Source: an uncultured Caulobacter sp.
Lineage (GTDB): Bacteria; Pseudomonadota; Alphaproteobacteria; Caulobacterales; Caulobacteraceae
Length of the DNA stretch: 64,000 bases
Assembly (NCBI RefSeq): GCF_947036865.1
Contig: NZ_CAMQSF010000004.1
Coordinates: forward strand, 62,001 to 126,000
Direction of reading: 5' to 3'
The position numbers and the translations under genes were made by a program. The notes below the pieces were generated by a model. That model was not told the DNA's origin. It ran no database searches and saw only the letters and a program-made list of their open reading frames with translations. Numbering within the stretch: position 1 is the first letter of the stretch; the number at the start of each line of letters is the position of its first letter. Positions 27,787 to 35,971 of the stretch are shown piece after piece.

Positions 27787-28527
27787 ATGGCCGAGAGATT
27801 GAAAGACAAGCGGGTGCTGGTGACGGCGGCGGCCCAGGGCATCGGCCGCGCCACGGCGTTGGCCGCCGCCGCCGAGGGCGCGCGGGTGACGGCCACGGAC
27901 ATCAACGCCGAGGCCCTCGCGGCGCTGCGCGAGGCCTGTCCGGGACTGGAGACGCGGGTGCTGGACGTGCTGGACGCCGAGGCCGTGCGCGCCATCGCCG
28001 AGACGCCGTTCGAGAGCGTCGTCCACTGCGCCGGCGTGGTGCACGGCGGCACCCTGATCACCTGCGCCGAGGACGACTGGCGCTTTGCCTGGCGTCTGAA
28101 CGTCGACGCGGCGTTCCAGCTGGCCCGCGCGGTGGCGCCGGGCATGGTCGAGCGGGGCGGGGGCTCGATCGTGCTGATCGGCTCGGTGGCCTCCAGCCTG
28201 ATCGGGGTCGCCAACCGCTTCGCCTACGGCGTCACCAAGGCCGCGCTGATCGGCATGGCCAAGTCCATCGCCGTTGATTTCGCGCGCGACCAGCTGCGTT
28301 GCAACGTGATCTGCCCGGGCACGGTCGAGACGCCGTCGCTGCAGCAGCGGATCAACGCCTTCCCCGATCCCGAGCAGGCGCGGGCCGACTTCATCGCCCG
28401 GCAGCCGATGGGCCGCCTGGGCCGGGCCGAGGAAATCGCCGCCGCCGCCGTCCACCTGGCCTCCGACGAGGCCGCCTACACCACCGGCCAGTGCTCCGTC
28501 GTCGACGGCGGCTGGACCGCAGCCTAG
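27787..28527 (+). CDS. SDR dehydrogenase, probable 2-keto-3-deoxy-L-fuconate dehydrogenase
   Basis: A 246-residue classical SDR: cofactor motif TAAAQGIGRA (residues 13-22), catalytic Ser about 136 (GSVASS) and Tyr147/Lys151 (YGVTK). Genome context and family resemblance indicate NAD-dependent oxidation of 2-keto-3-deoxy-L-fuconate at C4 to the 2,4-diketo acid. It lies between the lactonase (12-base gap) and the FAH hydrolase (8-base gap), exactly where the pathway needs it. The cofactor loop has Ala-Ala-Ala in place of the usual Thr-Gly start. Confidence 0.87.
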   Translation: MAERLKDKRVLVTAAAQGIGRATALAAAAEGARVTATDINAEALAALREACPGLETRVLDVLDAEAVRAIAETPFESVVHCAGVVHGGTLITCAEDDWRFAWRLNVDAAFQLARAVAPGMVERGGGSIVLIGSVASSLIGVANRFAYGVTKAALIGMAKSIAVDFARDQLRCNVICPGTVETPSLQQRINAFPDPEQARADFIARQPMGRLGRAEEIAAAAVHLASDEAAYTTGQCSVVDGGWTAA

Positions 28528-28535
28528 GAGCCGTC

Positions 28536-29387
28536 ATGAAGATCGTTCGATTTGGCCAGAGCCGCCTGGAGCGCCCCGGCGTGATCGACGCCCAGGGGCG
28601 TCTGCGCAGCGCCGAGCGCTTCGTCACCGATTGGACCGGCGATACGCTGTCCGATGACAGTCTGGCGGCCATCGGCACGCGGATCGACGACCTGCCGATC
28701 GTCGAGAACGGCGACGCCCAGCGCCTGGGTCCGCCGCTGGTCGGCGTCGGCAAGCTGATCTGCGCGGGGCTGAACTTCGCCGACCACGCCGCCGAGTCCG
28801 GCATGGAGGTGCCGCCCGAGCCGGTGCTGTTCATGAAGGCGACCTCGTCGATCACCGGTCCCAATGATCCGATCGTCATTCCGCACGGCTCGGAAAAGAC
28901 CGACTGGGAGGTCGAGCTCGGCGTCGTGATCGGCAAGCGCGCGCGCCTCGTCGGCGAAGCCGACGCGCTGTCCCACGTCGCCGGCTACTGCGTGATCAAC
29001 GACGTCTCCGAACGCGCCTACCAGCTCGAGCGGGGGGGGCAGTGGATGAAGGGCAAGGGCTGCGACACCTTCGCCCCGATCGGCCCCTGGATCGCCACCC
29101 GCGACGAGATCGCCGACCCGCAGAACCTGGCCATGTGGCTGGACGTCAATGGTCAGCGGATGCAGACCGGCTCGACCCGGACGATGGTCTACGGAGTGGC
29201 GTTCCTGGTCAGCTATATCAGCCAGTTCATGACGCTCTATCCGGGCGACGTGATCTCGACGGGCACGCCGCCGGGTGTCGGCCTTGGCATGAAGCCGCCG
29301 CGCTATCTGGTCGCGGGCGATGTCGTCACCCTGGCGATCGAGGGCCTGGGCGAGCAGCGCCAGGTCTGCGAGGCGGAGGTTCCATGA
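28536..29387 (+). CDS. Fumarylacetoacetate-hydrolase family, probable 2,4-diketo-3-deoxy-L-fuconate hydrolase
   Basis: A 283-residue FAH-superfamily enzyme. Metal ligands are Glu125 and Glu127 (DWEVELGVVIG) and Asp156 (INDVSER); the GLNFADHAAE and TPPGVGLG motifs are family hallmarks. It would cleave 2,4-diketo-3-deoxy-L-fuconate into pyruvate and L-lactate, the last committed step of oxidative fucose catabolism. The start is fixed by AGGAG six bases before the ATG at 28536. Its end overlaps the mutarotase gene by four bases. Confidence 0.9.
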   Translation: MKIVRFGQSRLERPGVIDAQGRLRSAERFVTDWTGDTLSDDSLAAIGTRIDDLPIVENGDAQRLGPPLVGVGKLICAGLNFADHAAESGMEVPPEPVLFMKATSSITGPNDPIVIPHGSEKTDWEVELGVVIGKRARLVGEADALSHVAGYCVINDVSERAYQLERGGQWMKGKGCDTFAPIGPWIATRDEIADPQNLAMWLDVNGQRMQTGSTRTMVYGVAFLVSYISQFMTLYPGDVISTGTPPGVGLGMKPPRYLVAGDVVTLAIEGLGEQRQVCEAEVP

Positions 29388-29731
29388 CCGCCGCCGGCAA
29401 GCCGATCCGCTTCGGGCAGATGATCCGCCTGAAGCCCGAGATGCGCGACGAGTACATCCAGCTGCACGCCGAGACCTGGCCGCCGGTGCTGCGGGCGATC
29501 GAGCGGGCCGGCATTCGCCGTTACAGCATCTTCCTGCGCGAGCCGGAGATGCTGTTGTTCGCGACCTTCGAATACTGGGGCGACGACTTCGCCGGCGACA
29601 TGAAGGCGATGGGCGAGGACCCAGAGGTCCAGCGCTGGTGGGCGCGCACCGCGCCCTGCCAGGCGCCACTCGACAGCGCCAGCGCCGGCGAATGGTGGGC
29701 CAGCGCCCGCGAGGTCTTCTTCCATCCCTGA
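29384..29731 (+). CDS. L-rhamnose/L-fucose mutarotase family protein (DUF718)
   Basis: A 115-residue ferredoxin-like dimer-type mutarotase. LHAETWPPVLRAIERAG with YSIFLREPEMLLFATFEY is the L-rhamnose mutarotase pattern. In fucose clusters this family supplies the anomer used by the aldose dehydrogenase. It is unrelated in sequence to FucU/RbsD. The start overlaps the FAH gene stop (ATGA). It is the last gene of the fucose set before the second GH43. Confidence 0.88.
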   Translation: MTAAGKPIRFGQMIRLKPEMRDEYIQLHAETWPPVLRAIERAGIRRYSIFLREPEMLLFATFEYWGDDFAGDMKAMGEDPEVQRWWARTAPCQAPLDSASAGEWWASAREVFFHP

Positions 29732-29752
29732 CCCAGCCGAGCGGAGGCGCCC

Positions 29753-31354
29753 GTGGCCTTGAACCTATCCCGTCGCGCGATGCTGGCCGCGCCCGCCCTG
29801 GCGCTGGCGGGACCGGTGCTGGGGCAGGGGCGGACCTACCGCAATCCGATCGTGCCCGGCTTCTATCCCGATCCGAGCATCGCCCGGCGGGGCGAGGACT
29901 ACTTCCTGGTCAATTCGTCGTTCGAGTACTTCCCCGGCGTGCCGCTCTGGCATAGCCGCGACCTGACCAACTGGCGGCAGATCGGCCACTGCCTGACGCG
30001 GGTCTCGCAGCTGGATCTGCGCGACACCCGGGCCTCGGACGGCATCTACGCGCCGACGCTCAGGGTCTCCGGCGGGCGGATGTACATGAGCACCACGGTC
30101 AATCATCGCGGCGCTCTGCGGAACTTCTTCGTCTGGACCGACGACCCGTTCGGCGATTGGTCCGAGCCGGTCTGGATCGACCAGGGCGGCATCGATCCCT
30201 CCCTGCTGTTCGCCGAGAACGGCGAGGCCTATTGGTTGGGCAACGGCACGCGCTGGGCCCCCGTCCGAGGCGCCTACCAGTCGCGCGTCGACATCCGCAC
30301 CGGCCAGCGCCTGACGACGCCGAAACTGATCTGGGAGGGCAGCGGCGGCGCCTATCCGGAGGGGCCCCGGATGTTCCGGCGCGGCGGGTACTACTACCTG
30401 ATCCTGGCCGAGGGCGGCACCTACGAGGGCCACATGGTGACGATCGCCCGCTCGCGCTCGCCCGAGGGACCGTTCGAGCCGTGCCCGAGCAATCCGATCC
30501 TGACCCATCGCAGCCTGATGAACCCGGTGCGCGCCACGGGGCACGCCGACCTCTTCGAGGATCATCGCGGCGCGTGGTGGGCGGTGTTCCTGGGCATCCG
30601 CTACACGCGCGAGATGCACTTTATCGGGCGGGAGACCTTCCTGGCGCCGGTGACCTGGCGCGACGACTGGCCGGTGGTCAATGGCGGCAGGCCGATCGGC
30701 GAGACGATGACGGTCGAGCAGGCCTTGCCGGCCCATCCCTGGCCCGAGGACCGGCGCGACCCGTTCGCCTTGTCCCGCCTGCCGCCGGACTGGGTTCATG
30801 TCCGAAATCCGATCGCGGCGAACTATCGTCTCGAGCCAGAGACGGCGACGCTGCGGCTCCAGACCAGAGGCGTGACGCTGCGCGACGAGGCCTCGCCGAG
30901 CTTCGTCGGCCGTCGCCTGGTTCGTCATCGCAGCGCCATCACGGTGGAGGTCGACCTCGCCCAGGCCAAGCCGGGCGCCATCGGCGGGCTCGCGGCGCGG
31001 ATGAACGAGCGGCATCACCTGGCGGTCCTGGCCACGATGACGTCGGACGGTCCGCGCGTCTCGGTGGCGCGCCACGTCGGCGACCTGGGCGACGAGACCG
31101 CGCCGACCCCGGTTCCGGCGTCCAGCGGCCGCGTGAAGCTCATCCTGGAAATCACGCCGGCCCTGACGCGGGCGGGCTGGATCCGCCCCGACGGATCTCC
31201 CGTCTGGCTGGGCCAGCTGGACACGCGCTACCTGTCGACCGAGGTCTCCGAGGGCTATACGGGCCTGGTCTGCGGTCCCTACGCGGTCGAGACCTCGGCG
31301 GCGGCGCGATCCTGGATCGGGTTTTCGGGCTACCGCGACCAGGCCCTGGACTGA
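29753..31354 (+). CDS. Glycoside hydrolase family 43 (beta-xylosidase/arabinofuranosidase type)
   Basis: A 533-residue exported GH43 with a short twin-arginine-like leader (SRRAMLAAPALALAG). The catalytic triad is visible: Asp40 (FYPDPSI), Asp148 (GIDPSLLF) and Glu203 (AYPEGPRMF). The C-terminal ~200 residues are the beta-sandwich typical of xylosidase-like GH43. It starts at GTG after GGAGG. It differs markedly from the GH43 at 20499, so the pair probably attack different linkages. It closes the plus-strand operon and faces the minus-strand lyase-like gene tail to tail, seven bases apart. Confidence 0.88.
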   Translation: MALNLSRRAMLAAPALALAGPVLGQGRTYRNPIVPGFYPDPSIARRGEDYFLVNSSFEYFPGVPLWHSRDLTNWRQIGHCLTRVSQLDLRDTRASDGIYAPTLRVSGGRMYMSTTVNHRGALRNFFVWTDDPFGDWSEPVWIDQGGIDPSLLFAENGEAYWLGNGTRWAPVRGAYQSRVDIRTGQRLTTPKLIWEGSGGAYPEGPRMFRRGGYYYLILAEGGTYEGHMVTIARSRSPEGPFEPCPSNPILTHRSLMNPVRATGHADLFEDHRGAWWAVFLGIRYTREMHFIGRETFLAPVTWRDDWPVVNGGRPIGETMTVEQALPAHPWPEDRRDPFALSRLPPDWVHVRNPIAANYRLEPETATLRLQTRGVTLRDEASPSFVGRRLVRHRSAITVEVDLAQAKPGAIGGLAARMNERHHLAVLATMTSDGPRVSVARHVGDLGDETAPTPVPASSGRVKLILEITPALTRAGWIRPDGSPVWLGQLDTRYLSTEVSEGYTGLVCGPYAVETSAAARSWIGFSGYRDQALD

Positions 31355-31361
31355 GCGCCCG

Positions 31362-33842
31362 TCAGGTCGCTTGCAGGCGCAGCGCCGTCCAGTCGCCCTT
31401 GGGGGTCAGGCTGACCGTCTGCTTGCGCGCGCCGGACGCGATGACCAGGGTCCGACCGCCGTCGGTAAGCTCCGTGGTCGGCAGCGGCGCGCCCTTGGCG
31501 AGTGGATAGAGCAGCACCCGAAAGCCCGGCTCGACGCTGCGGCTGGCGATCACCAGGCGCTTGTCCAGGCCAAAGCTGCGCGAGCCGGCCAGGGCGTTGG
31601 TGGTCGAGCTCGGCTCCAGCGTGTCGCGCCGCTCGAACGTCTCCAGGCGGAACGACGGGCGGGCCTGATAGTCGACGAAGGCGCCCGGCTCGTTCATCGC
31701 CAGCACTCGCACCAGCAGGCGTCGCTCCGGATTGCGGCCCGCTCCGGCGTCGGTCAGGACGATGTCGCCGCCGGCGATGCTCAGCACCTCGGTGTCGAGG
31801 CCGGTCTGCATCAGCCACTCGTAGAGCCGCTCCTGATCATCCTTGCGGATGTCGTCGGCGACCAGCAGCCAGGGCTGGGGTCCCTTGTGGAACAGGATCG
31901 AGCGGCAGGCCTTGCGCACAGGGTTGTGGCTCATCCGCACGGGCCAGGAGTCCTCGTCCCACATGCGCGGGTCGCCGGTCGTGAAGCCGGTCCAGAACGC
32001 CTTGACCGACGGCCGGTCGTCGCGTTCCAGACGCACGCCCGGATGGCGCTCGCGGAAGCGCCGCGCCTCGACCGCGTAGTCGGCCCAGCGGTCGTATTTG
32101 AAGCGGATGAAGTCTTCCGGCTCGGTGATGATCTGCTTGGGCCAGGCCCAATCGTAGGCGGCCTTCTGATCGGTGGCCGCGAAGATGGCCTGGTCGGTCT
32201 CTCCGTACTCCAGCCACGCGCCGGGACCGGGCCAGTAGCCTTGGCCCTTGCCGTCGATCAGCAGGCTGTTGTGGTGCCGCGTCTCGACCGAGCGGAAATT
32301 GTCCTTGGCCCAGGCGCGGCCCAGGGCGTGGAAGGTGAACGAGCCGCGATCGGCGTGTTCGTGGCTGGAGCAGACCGAGTCCACGCGGGTCTCGAAGCTC
32401 AGCATGGCCGCGCCGTCGTCCCAGCCGGTGCGGGCGATCAGGCTGCCGCGCAGCGGGTCGTGCAGCGTGGTCGGCAGATCGAGGGCGCCGGCGGGCGGGG
32501 CGGGGGCGTCGTCCTCGGCCCAGAGCAGCATCTCCAGGATGTGGATGTCGTCCTGGAAGAGCTGTCCATCCTTGCGCGGCGCGCTGTCGCGCAGGGCGCC
32601 CCACAGGTGCTGGACGCGCGCGTCGCCGGGGAACAGATGCCGCCACATGGCCAGCGTCCAGGCCGCCGGCGCGGTGTCGCCGCCGTCGCCGCGGCTGGTC
32701 CAATAGCGACGACCGGGCGCCAGGCAATGGACGTACCAGTTCAGCATGGCCCGGAAGTGGCCGTGGACCAGCAGGTTGTCGCCGCGCCGGGCGGCCGCGA
32801 CCATGAACGGATTGCCCCAGACGAAGCCGAACTGGATATAGCCGATGGCCTCGGTCGACACGCCGGCGGGCGAGATCGAATAGGTGAGGTAGTCGCGGGC
32901 GATCTCGACGCCCAGGCGATAGACGCGCGGGTCGTAGCCCTCCTCGCCCTCGATGGCCAGGGCCAGCAGCGGCTGCTGCAGCGCGACCGTGATGTGGTTC
33001 CAGTTGCGGAAGTGGTGCGGCAGCCGCGCGCCGTCCCAGACGCGCCCCTTGGTGTTCAGGGCGATCAGGTCGCGCACGACGGTGCGCTGAGCCGGGGTCA
33101 TGAACCCATGGGCGAAGTCGTAGCCATAGCCCATCAGGTGATAGCCCATGGCGGCCCGCATGCCCTGGTCGCTGTTGTTCGCGCCGGTGACCGCGCCGCC
33201 GATCTTCACGCGCCAGACGTCGTCGTTCATCGGCGCGGCCAGGGCCGCCTCGATGCTGGGGCCGATCAGCTGGGCATAGGTGGCCAGGGCCGTGGCGGCG
33301 GCCCGCCCGGCCGCTTCATCGTCGAAGATCCACGCCAGTTCGGCTTCCAGCACGATCGCGTAGAGCCAGGGCTTGTAGTGGCCGATGTCGGCCGGCAGGC
33401 CGCGATGGGCCGTGACCAGGGCCTGGGCCGCCTTCAGGTCGCCGGCGGCGAGGGCGGCGTAGAGCTGCCCGCTCCAGGCGCCGGGCGCGCGCAACGCGGC
33501 GGCGGCGCGGGCCCGCGCCGCCTGGACCAGCGCCTTGCCCGTCGAGGTGGTTTCCAGGCGGCGGCGGACGTCCGCCCGCTCGTCGGGCGAGGTGAGGATC
33601 CGGGGGTGGACGCCGGCCTTGGGCGGGCGCCGCAGCCGCTCGGGCGCCAGGCCCACGGCGTCGACGCCCGGCGTGAAGCGCGGCGAGGGCGGATAGGGAT
33701 ACTGGCCGTCCAGGATCGCTTCGGCGGGAAGCTCTCCCGGCAGATGCCTCGGGACCTCGGCCGCGCCCGCGTCCCGAGGCGCGAGCAGACCCGCCCAGAT
33801 CGCCGCCGTGCCGAGCAAGGTGTCGCGCCGCGAAAGAGTCAT
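31362..33842 (-). CDS. Secreted heparinase II/III-like protein, second paralogue
   Basis: An 826-residue exported protein (twin-arginine-like SRRDTLLGTAAIW leader). It shows the same architecture as the protein at 17986: helical toroid with NWNHITVAL and EAIGYIQFG, then a beta-sandwich with SSHEHADRGSF and HHNSLLIDG. Here HExHADRG keeps the canonical aspartate that is alanine in the first paralogue. GDPRMW and ADDIRKDDQERLYEW are shared by both. It is a probable polysaccharide lyase producing unsaturated ends for GH105. It is transcribed divergently from the alpha-L-fucosidase; the chosen ATG (33842) follows CAGGG and precedes the leader. Confidence 0.74.
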   Translation of the reverse strand: MTLSRRDTLLGTAAIWAGLLAPRDAGAAEVPRHLPGELPAEAILDGQYPYPPSPRFTPGVDAVGLAPERLRRPPKAGVHPRILTSPDERADVRRRLETTSTGKALVQAARARAAAALRAPGAWSGQLYAALAAGDLKAAQALVTAHRGLPADIGHYKPWLYAIVLEAELAWIFDDEAAGRAAATALATYAQLIGPSIEAALAAPMNDDVWRVKIGGAVTGANNSDQGMRAAMGYHLMGYGYDFAHGFMTPAQRTVVRDLIALNTKGRVWDGARLPHHFRNWNHITVALQQPLLALAIEGEEGYDPRVYRLGVEIARDYLTYSISPAGVSTEAIGYIQFGFVWGNPFMVAAARRGDNLLVHGHFRAMLNWYVHCLAPGRRYWTSRGDGGDTAPAAWTLAMWRHLFPGDARVQHLWGALRDSAPRKDGQLFQDDIHILEMLLWAEDDAPAPPAGALDLPTTLHDPLRGSLIARTGWDDGAAMLSFETRVDSVCSSHEHADRGSFTFHALGRAWAKDNFRSVETRHHNSLLIDGKGQGYWPGPGAWLEYGETDQAIFAATDQKAAYDWAWPKQIITEPEDFIRFKYDRWADYAVEARRFRERHPGVRLERDDRPSVKAFWTGFTTGDPRMWDEDSWPVRMSHNPVRKACRSILFHKGPQPWLLVADDIRKDDQERLYEWLMQTGLDTEVLSIAGGDIVLTDAGAGRNPERRLLVRVLAMNEPGAFVDYQARPSFRLETFERRDTLEPSSTTNALAGSRSFGLDKRLVIASRSVEPGFRVLLYPLAKGAPLPTTELTDGGRTLVIASGARKQTVSLTPKGDWTALRLQAT

Positions 33843-34065
33843 GACCAAATCCCTGATTTTCGCGGAACATGTATGTCCAGATCGGTCGTCGCAACTGGAA
33901 AATCGCAAAATCCCGCCTTTGTGGGCCTATTCGCGTTTCATCAGTAAGGCGCGCGCGGAGCTTGGGGAACCGAACACGTTGAACTGGTCGGGATTCTCGC
34001 GCGATAGACTTGACCAGTCTCCAACTTCGCGCTGTGCTCGCCGCAACAACGGGGAGGAGCGCGAC
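33843..34065. promoter_or_regulatory. Divergent promoter region with ACTGGT half-sites
   Basis: This 223-base gap serves both the lyase-like gene and the fucosidase. AACTGGTC (33982-33989) and GACCAGT (34012-34018) are inverted arms, resembling the two halves of the Escherichia coli FadR operator but separated by 22 bases. They share the ACTGGT core with the sites at 12595 and 14194-14290. Confidence 0.4.
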
Positions 34066-35895
34066 ATGAGCGGGTCGACGCACCAGTCTGGAACGGTTCA
34101 GCGACGCGATTCCGTCGCCACGCGGCGGATCGTTGCGGGTCTGGCCCTGGCGCTGTTGTGTTCGGTCCCGGTCCGCGCGGCGCCAGCCAACGCGCCGGCG
34201 GCGGCCGAACGCGTTCCCACCGCGCGCGACGCGGCCCGCGAGGCGCGGATGGCCTGGTGGCGCAAGGCCCGCTTCGGGATGTTCATCCACTGGGGCGTCT
34301 ACGCCGTGCCCGCCGGCGTCTACAACGGCAAGGCCGTGCCCAGCATCGGCGAGTGGATCATGCTGAACGGCAGGATCCCGGTCGCCGAGTACAAGGGCTT
34401 CGCCGCTCGGTTCAACCCGACCGGTTACGACCCCGAGGCCTGGGCCAGCCTGGCCCAGGAGGCGGGCATGAAGTACGTCGTGATCACGCACAAGCATCAT
34501 GACGGCTTCGCGCTGTTCGACTCCGCCGCCAGCGACTGGAACGTGGTCAAGGCCTCGCCCTACGGCAAGGACCTGATCGGCCCGCTGGCCAAGGCCGTGC
34601 GCGCCCGCGGCCTCCGCTTCGGCGCCTACTATTCCCAGGCTCAGGACTGGGTGAATCCGGGCGGGGCCAAGAACCGGGGCGGCGACTGGGATCCGGCCCA
34701 GACGGGCGACTTCGACGCCTATCTCGACAAGGTCGCCGTCCCGCAGGTCCGAGAGATCATCGGCAAGTACCATCCGGACATCATCTGGTGGGACACGCCG
34801 CGCGACATGACCCCCGAACGGGTCGCCAGGTTCCAGCCGTTCCTCGACCAGAATCCGATGATGATCAGCAATGATCGTTTGGGCTCTGGCGAGCGGGGCG
34901 ACATGACGACCCCCGAGCAGTACATCCCCGGCACCGGCCTCGACTACGATTTCGAGGTCTGCATGACGATGAACGACACCTGGGGCTTCAAGGCGGCGGA
35001 CGAGCACTGGAAATCGAGCCGGGACCTGATCCGCAAGCTCTCGGATGTCGCGTCCAAGGGCGGCAACTTCCTGCTCAATGTCGGACCGGACGCCGAGGGG
35101 CGCATCCCCGAACCGTCGATCGAGCGCCTGAAGGCCATCGGCCGCTGGATGAAGGTCAATGGCGAGGCGATCTACGACACGCGCGCGTCGCTGTTCCGAA
35201 GCCTGCCTTGGGGGCGCTCGACCACGCGGGTGAACGCCGACGGATCGACGAGCGTCTATCTCCACGTCTTCGACTGGCCCGCGGACGGCGTGCTGCGGGT
35301 TCCGGGCCTGAAGGATACGCCCCGGAGCGCGCGGATCCTGGGGGCCGGCGACAAGGTCGTCGCCCGGCCCGGCGGCGACGGCGTCGTCCTGACGCTGCCC
35401 AAGGCGGCGCCCGACGCGGACGCCTCGGTGATCCGTCTCGACTATCGCGCCAAGCCCCGGGTCGAGCGGGTCCTGCCGCGACCGGACAAGGCCGGGGTCG
35501 TTGGCCTGCCGCCCTCCGAGGCGGACCTGACGGCGCCGTCGAAGACCGTGGGCGAGGTACGCGGCGAGGCGGAGTCGGCCTTTGTCCAGCTGTCGAAACC
35601 CGGCGCGGTCGTCGCCTATGCGTTCACCCTGCCCGCCGCCGGCCGCTACACCGTCTCGGCCCGCGTGGCGGCGGCGGTCGAGGGCCAGACGCTTGCCCTG
35701 AAGCGCGGCGACGCGACGGCCGGCGTCGAGGCCAAGGTCGCGGCGACCGGAGGCCTCGACCGCTTCGTCGATGTTCGCCTTGGCGAGCTTGATCTCGGCG
35801 CCGGCGAGAACCGGTTGGAGATCCGCCCCGTCGGCGAAGGTTGGACGCAAATGCGCTTGCGCGGCCTGACGCTGACGCCCCGCACCGCGCCCTGA
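34066..35895 (+). CDS. GH29 alpha-L-fucosidase
   Basis: A 609-residue exported enzyme that releases alpha-linked L-fucose by a retaining mechanism. A hydrophobic leader spans about residues 20-39. GH29 hallmarks are WWRKARFGMFIHWG (64-77), the substrate-binding HKHHDGF (142-148) and the nucleophile Asp243 in IIWWDTPRD, followed by GNFLLNVGP. The C-terminal ~200 residues include a beta-sandwich and a carbohydrate-binding-like module. GGGGAGGAG precedes the ATG. It is the only gene here that directly frees fucose, linking the glycan enzymes to the fucose catabolic operon. Confidence 0.95.
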   Translation: MSGSTHQSGTVQRRDSVATRRIVAGLALALLCSVPVRAAPANAPAAAERVPTARDAAREARMAWWRKARFGMFIHWGVYAVPAGVYNGKAVPSIGEWIMLNGRIPVAEYKGFAARFNPTGYDPEAWASLAQEAGMKYVVITHKHHDGFALFDSAASDWNVVKASPYGKDLIGPLAKAVRARGLRFGAYYSQAQDWVNPGGAKNRGGDWDPAQTGDFDAYLDKVAVPQVREIIGKYHPDIIWWDTPRDMTPERVARFQPFLDQNPMMISNDRLGSGERGDMTTPEQYIPGTGLDYDFEVCMTMNDTWGFKAADEHWKSSRDLIRKLSDVASKGGNFLLNVGPDAEGRIPEPSIERLKAIGRWMKVNGEAIYDTRASLFRSLPWGRSTTRVNADGSTSVYLHVFDWPADGVLRVPGLKDTPRSARILGAGDKVVARPGGDGVVLTLPKAAPDADASVIRLDYRAKPRVERVLPRPDKAGVVGLPPSEADLTAPSKTVGEVRGEAESAFVQLSKPGAVVAYAFTLPAAGRYTVSARVAAAVEGQTLALKRGDATAGVEAKVAATGGLDRFVDVRLGELDLGAGENRLEIRPVGEGWTQMRLRGLTLTPRTAP

Positions 35896-35913
35896 CCATC
35901 CCGGACAAGAAAA

Positions 35914-35942
35914 ACGCCGCCCTCGGAAGGAGAGGGCGGCGT
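35914..35942 (-). terminator. Rho-independent terminator of the second TonB receptor
   Basis: ACGCCGCCCTC and GAGGGCGGCGT pair perfectly over 11 bases around a 7-base loop. Read on the minus strand the stem is followed by TTTTTCTTG, a proper U-tract, so it terminates the minus-strand receptor gene. The plus-strand side has no T-run. Confidence 0.85.
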
Positions 35943-35971
35943 CGATCTAGGCGGGAGGAGGTTAAGCGAGC

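Noticed and set aside
2361..35895. Interpretation as a fucoidan or ulvan degradation locus
   Set aside because: Those loci normally encode several sulfatases with CxPxR motifs; none is present, and acetyl esterases dominate instead.
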